Below are positions 5,818 to 7,212 of a DNA stretch of 7,212 nt, piece after piece. This stretch comes from JBFLVN01 sp040758475. GTDB lineage: Bacteria; JAGRBM01. The stretch covers positions 1 to 7,212 of the forward strand of contig JBFLVN010000196.1 of the NCBI GenBank assembly GCA_040758475.1, in the 5' to 3' direction. Within the stretch, counting starts at the first letter, position 1, and every line of letters begins with the position of its first letter. Made by a program: the position numbers and the translations under genes. A model generated the notes under the pieces. That model had not been told where the DNA came from. It did no database searches and saw only the letters and a program-made list of their open reading frames with translations.

Positions 5818-6429
5818 TTGTGCAAGCAAACCCTCTTCGGCGTTTTCTGCGCGCTTCTCCTATGGGCTGGCTGCGCGGAGCGGTTTCAAAATCCCCCTTT
5901 TGAAGGGAATCTAGAGGGAGCTCCCGTGCTCGTCGTCTACTTCTCCCGCTCCGGCACGACGGAGACCATGGCCCAGGCCATCGCCCGGCATCTCAAGGGA
6001 AATCTCGTCGAGCTGCGGGCCGAAGATTATGGCCTCGGGCTTGGGGGTTATCTATCCGCCGCGTGGGACGCCATCTGGCGAAAACAAGGAAGGATCACCC
6101 CCGAGCGGGTGGATTTATCTCCGTACCGGCTCGTCTTCCTTGGCAGCCCGATCTGGTACTGGCGCCCCGCCCCGCCGCTCTGGCGCTTCGTGGAGAGGAA
6201 CGAATTAAAAGGCCTTACGGTCGTTCCCTTCTTCACCATGAAGAGCGATTACGGCGAAACGTCCGCCCGTGAGCTTTGCCAAAAGATCGAAGCCAAGGGC
6301 GCCCGCTGCCCGGGCCACCTCCCCCTGCGGCACCACGGCGAACTGGGAGAAGCCGTTACGAGGAAGACGGAAGAGCTCTTGGAGAAAAACAAATCCTGGT
6401 GGGCGGAAGCGGTAGGCCATCAAAAATAA
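5818..6429 (+). CDS. Flavodoxin-family protein with lipoprotein-like leader
   Basis: A 203-residue protein with a flavodoxin fold that should bind FMN and carry electrons or reduce a small substrate. The FMN phosphate loop SRSGTTET is at 43-50, directly after the first strand VLVVYF (37-42). GSPIWYW (109-115) supplies the second flavin-facing loop, and FFTMKSDYGETS (138-149) resembles the third. Residues 4-19 form a hydrophobic segment ending in LLLWAGC, a near-lipobox with Cys19, then a short linker to the domain, so the protein may be exported and lipid-anchored; most flavodoxins are cytoplasmic. The only start that keeps this leader is TTG at 5818, 4 bp after the dehydrogenase stop, with weak ribosome-site support, suggesting translational coupling. 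If a later start is used the leader would be lost, but no ATG precedes the first strand. The gene ends in a long hairpin. Confidence 0.85.
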   Translation: MCKQTLFGVFCALLLWAGCAERFQNPPFEGNLEGAPVLVVYFSRSGTTETMAQAIARHLKGNLVELRAEDYGLGLGGYLSAAWDAIWRKQGRITPERVDLSPYRLVFLGSPIWYWRPAPPLWRFVERNELKGLTVVPFFTMKSDYGETSARELCQKIEAKGARCPGHLPLRHHGELGEAVTRKTEELLEKNKSWWAEAVGHQK

Positions 6430-6449
6430 ATGGCCCACCTGCTTCCCCC
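6402..6449. terminator. Bidirectional terminator between flavodoxin and hydrolase genes
   Basis: The arms GGAAGC (6405-6410), GGT (6411-6413) and GGCCAT (6415-6420) pair with ATGGCC (6430-6435), ACC (6437-6439) and GCTTCC (6441-6446). That is 15 pairs broken by one A/C mismatch and one bulged T, around a 9-nt A-rich loop that contains the flavodoxin stop. Two further G-C pairs are possible outside. Five T residues follow at 6460-6464 on the + strand, and a TTTGTTTTT run follows on the - strand, each about 10 nt from the stem. It therefore suits both converging transcripts. Confidence 0.6.
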
Positions 6450-6484
6450 GTTACGCGAATTTTTCCCCTCTCACACCACAGCCG

Positions 6485-7212
6485 TCATTGGCTGGTGAGG
6501 AAGTCGATCACGGCGTCCTTGAACCGGACGTCGTCGGCCATGCCGAAGTGATCGGCCCCCGGAATCTCCACTACCTCCGCTCCCGGAAGAGCAGCGGCCA
6601 AGTTTCCGACCGTATCGGCGTAGGGGTCGTCGGCGCCGTTGAGCAGGAGCACCGGAATCTCCACATCGGCGAGCCCCGGGCCGCCCAACTGAACGGGAAA
6701 ACCTTCGGGCCACATCTGAAGCGCAGCCAAGGCGAGGGCCTCCAGGTCGTTTCGCGGGTCGAGATCGGCAGCGAACCGGTAGATCTCTGCTTCGGGTGGA
6801 ATCTGCCACGGAAACACGGCGCGAAGCGCTTGGGCGATCTTCGGCGCGAGCGCGATGGACTCGGGGGTTTCATCGCCGATGCCGATGAGCGCGACGGAAG
6901 TAAAGCGGCTCGTGTGGCGGCCCAGGAGGAACGCCCCGCTCTGGGCACCCAGCGAGTAACCCAGCAGGTCGGCCTTCTGGATGCCGAGTTTGTTCATCAC
7001 GGCCAGCACGTCGCGGGCCATTTTCGAATAGCTATAGGCCGACTGGATGTGGGGCTTGCCGCTATCGCCGTGGCCGCGAATGTCGAGGGCAATCACCTTG
7101 CGGTAGGGCTTTAGCGCCGTGATCCAGCCCGTGTAATTCCAGTTGTAAAGAATGCTCGAACTCCACCCGTGCACGAGCACGATGGGCTTCCCCTGGCCGA
7201 ACACTTCGTAGT
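6485..7212 (-). CDS. Alpha/beta hydrolase, 5' end beyond the window
   Basis: A serine hydrolase of the alpha/beta fold, likely an esterase or a related C-C or ester-bond hydrolase; the substrate is not readable. Counting from the GTG at 7204, the oxyanion motif HGW is at 12-14, GHGDS is at 44-48, the nucleophile elbow GYSLG places Ser at 84, the acid is D193 (or D192) in NGADDPY, and the His is H219 in GADHFG. The triad is therefore complete. The frame stays open through the window edge and reads Tyr-Glu-Val-Phe-Gly before GKPIVLVHG, the usual opening of this family, so the GTG is probably an internal Val and the true start lies further right. The cap region is about 115-180. The gene converges with the flavodoxin operon. 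There is no sign of a shared pathway, though a reductase plus hydrolase neighbourhood is common in catabolic regions. Confidence 0.9.
   Translation of the reverse strand, partial: YEVFGQGKPIVLVHGWSSSILYNWNYTGWITALKPYRKVIALDIRGHGDSGKPHIQSAYSYSKMARDVLAVMNKLGIQKADLLGYSLGAQSGAFLLGRHTSRFTSVALIGIGDETPESIALAPKIAQALRAVFPWQIPPEAEIYRFAADLDPRNDLEALALAALQMWPEGFPVQLGGPGLADVEIPVLLLNGADDPYADTVGNLAAALPGAEVVEIPGADHFGMADDVRFKDAVIDFLTSQ

Noticed and set aside
6474..6497. Short bulged hairpin overlapping the hydrolase stop codon
   Set aside because: Only eight interrupted pairs and no T tract on either strand; the stronger hairpin at 6402-6449 explains termination better.
1..7212. A single new multi-gene defence, secretion or biosynthetic system
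   Set aside because: The seven genes belong to well-known families, lie in four differently oriented transcription units, and show no shared pathway or defence hallmark.

Overview
The window is GC-rich, tightly packed bacterial chromosome. Two proteins have lipoprotein-like leaders, and there is a membrane sensor kinase and a chemoreceptor, which suggests a free-living, motile, probably Gram-negative, environmental bacterium. Nothing here is a taxonomic marker, so I do not name a phylum. Seven protein genes are supported; six are complete at both ends within the window and the last runs off the right edge. I see no tRNA, rRNA, CRISPR array or intact mobile element.

Left block (1-1591, + strand): a small exported two-domain multicopper oxidase sits behind a perfect 15-bp palindrome that closely matches a Fur box, followed by a hotdog-fold acyl-CoA thioesterase. 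A GC hairpin lies between them, at the start of the thioesterase frame, and a good intrinsic terminator follows the thioesterase. Middle block (1592-4802): a textbook sigma-70 promoter drives a PAS histidine kinase that has no receiver domain. It converges with a chemoreceptor on the - strand; the two stop codons are 16 bp apart, and a hairpin covers the end of the kinase gene. The chemoreceptor lacks its first membrane helix. A hydrophobic helix lies upstream in the same frame, cut off by a TGA codon, inside a 140-bp stretch of only about 40% GC.

Right block (4923-7212): an NADP-type short-chain dehydrogenase and a leader-bearing flavodoxin form a two-gene operon (4-bp gap). It converges on an alpha/beta hydrolase on the - strand, and a long bidirectional terminator-like hairpin separates them.

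The genes do not add up to one obvious pathway. The oxidase points to iron or copper handling, the kinase and chemoreceptor to signalling, and the dehydrogenase-flavodoxin pair to redox chemistry. I found no convincing new multi-gene system. The items most worth a second look are the iron-type operator before the oxidase, the split chemoreceptor, the possible receiver-domain remnant at the end of the kinase, and the lipoprotein-like flavodoxin.
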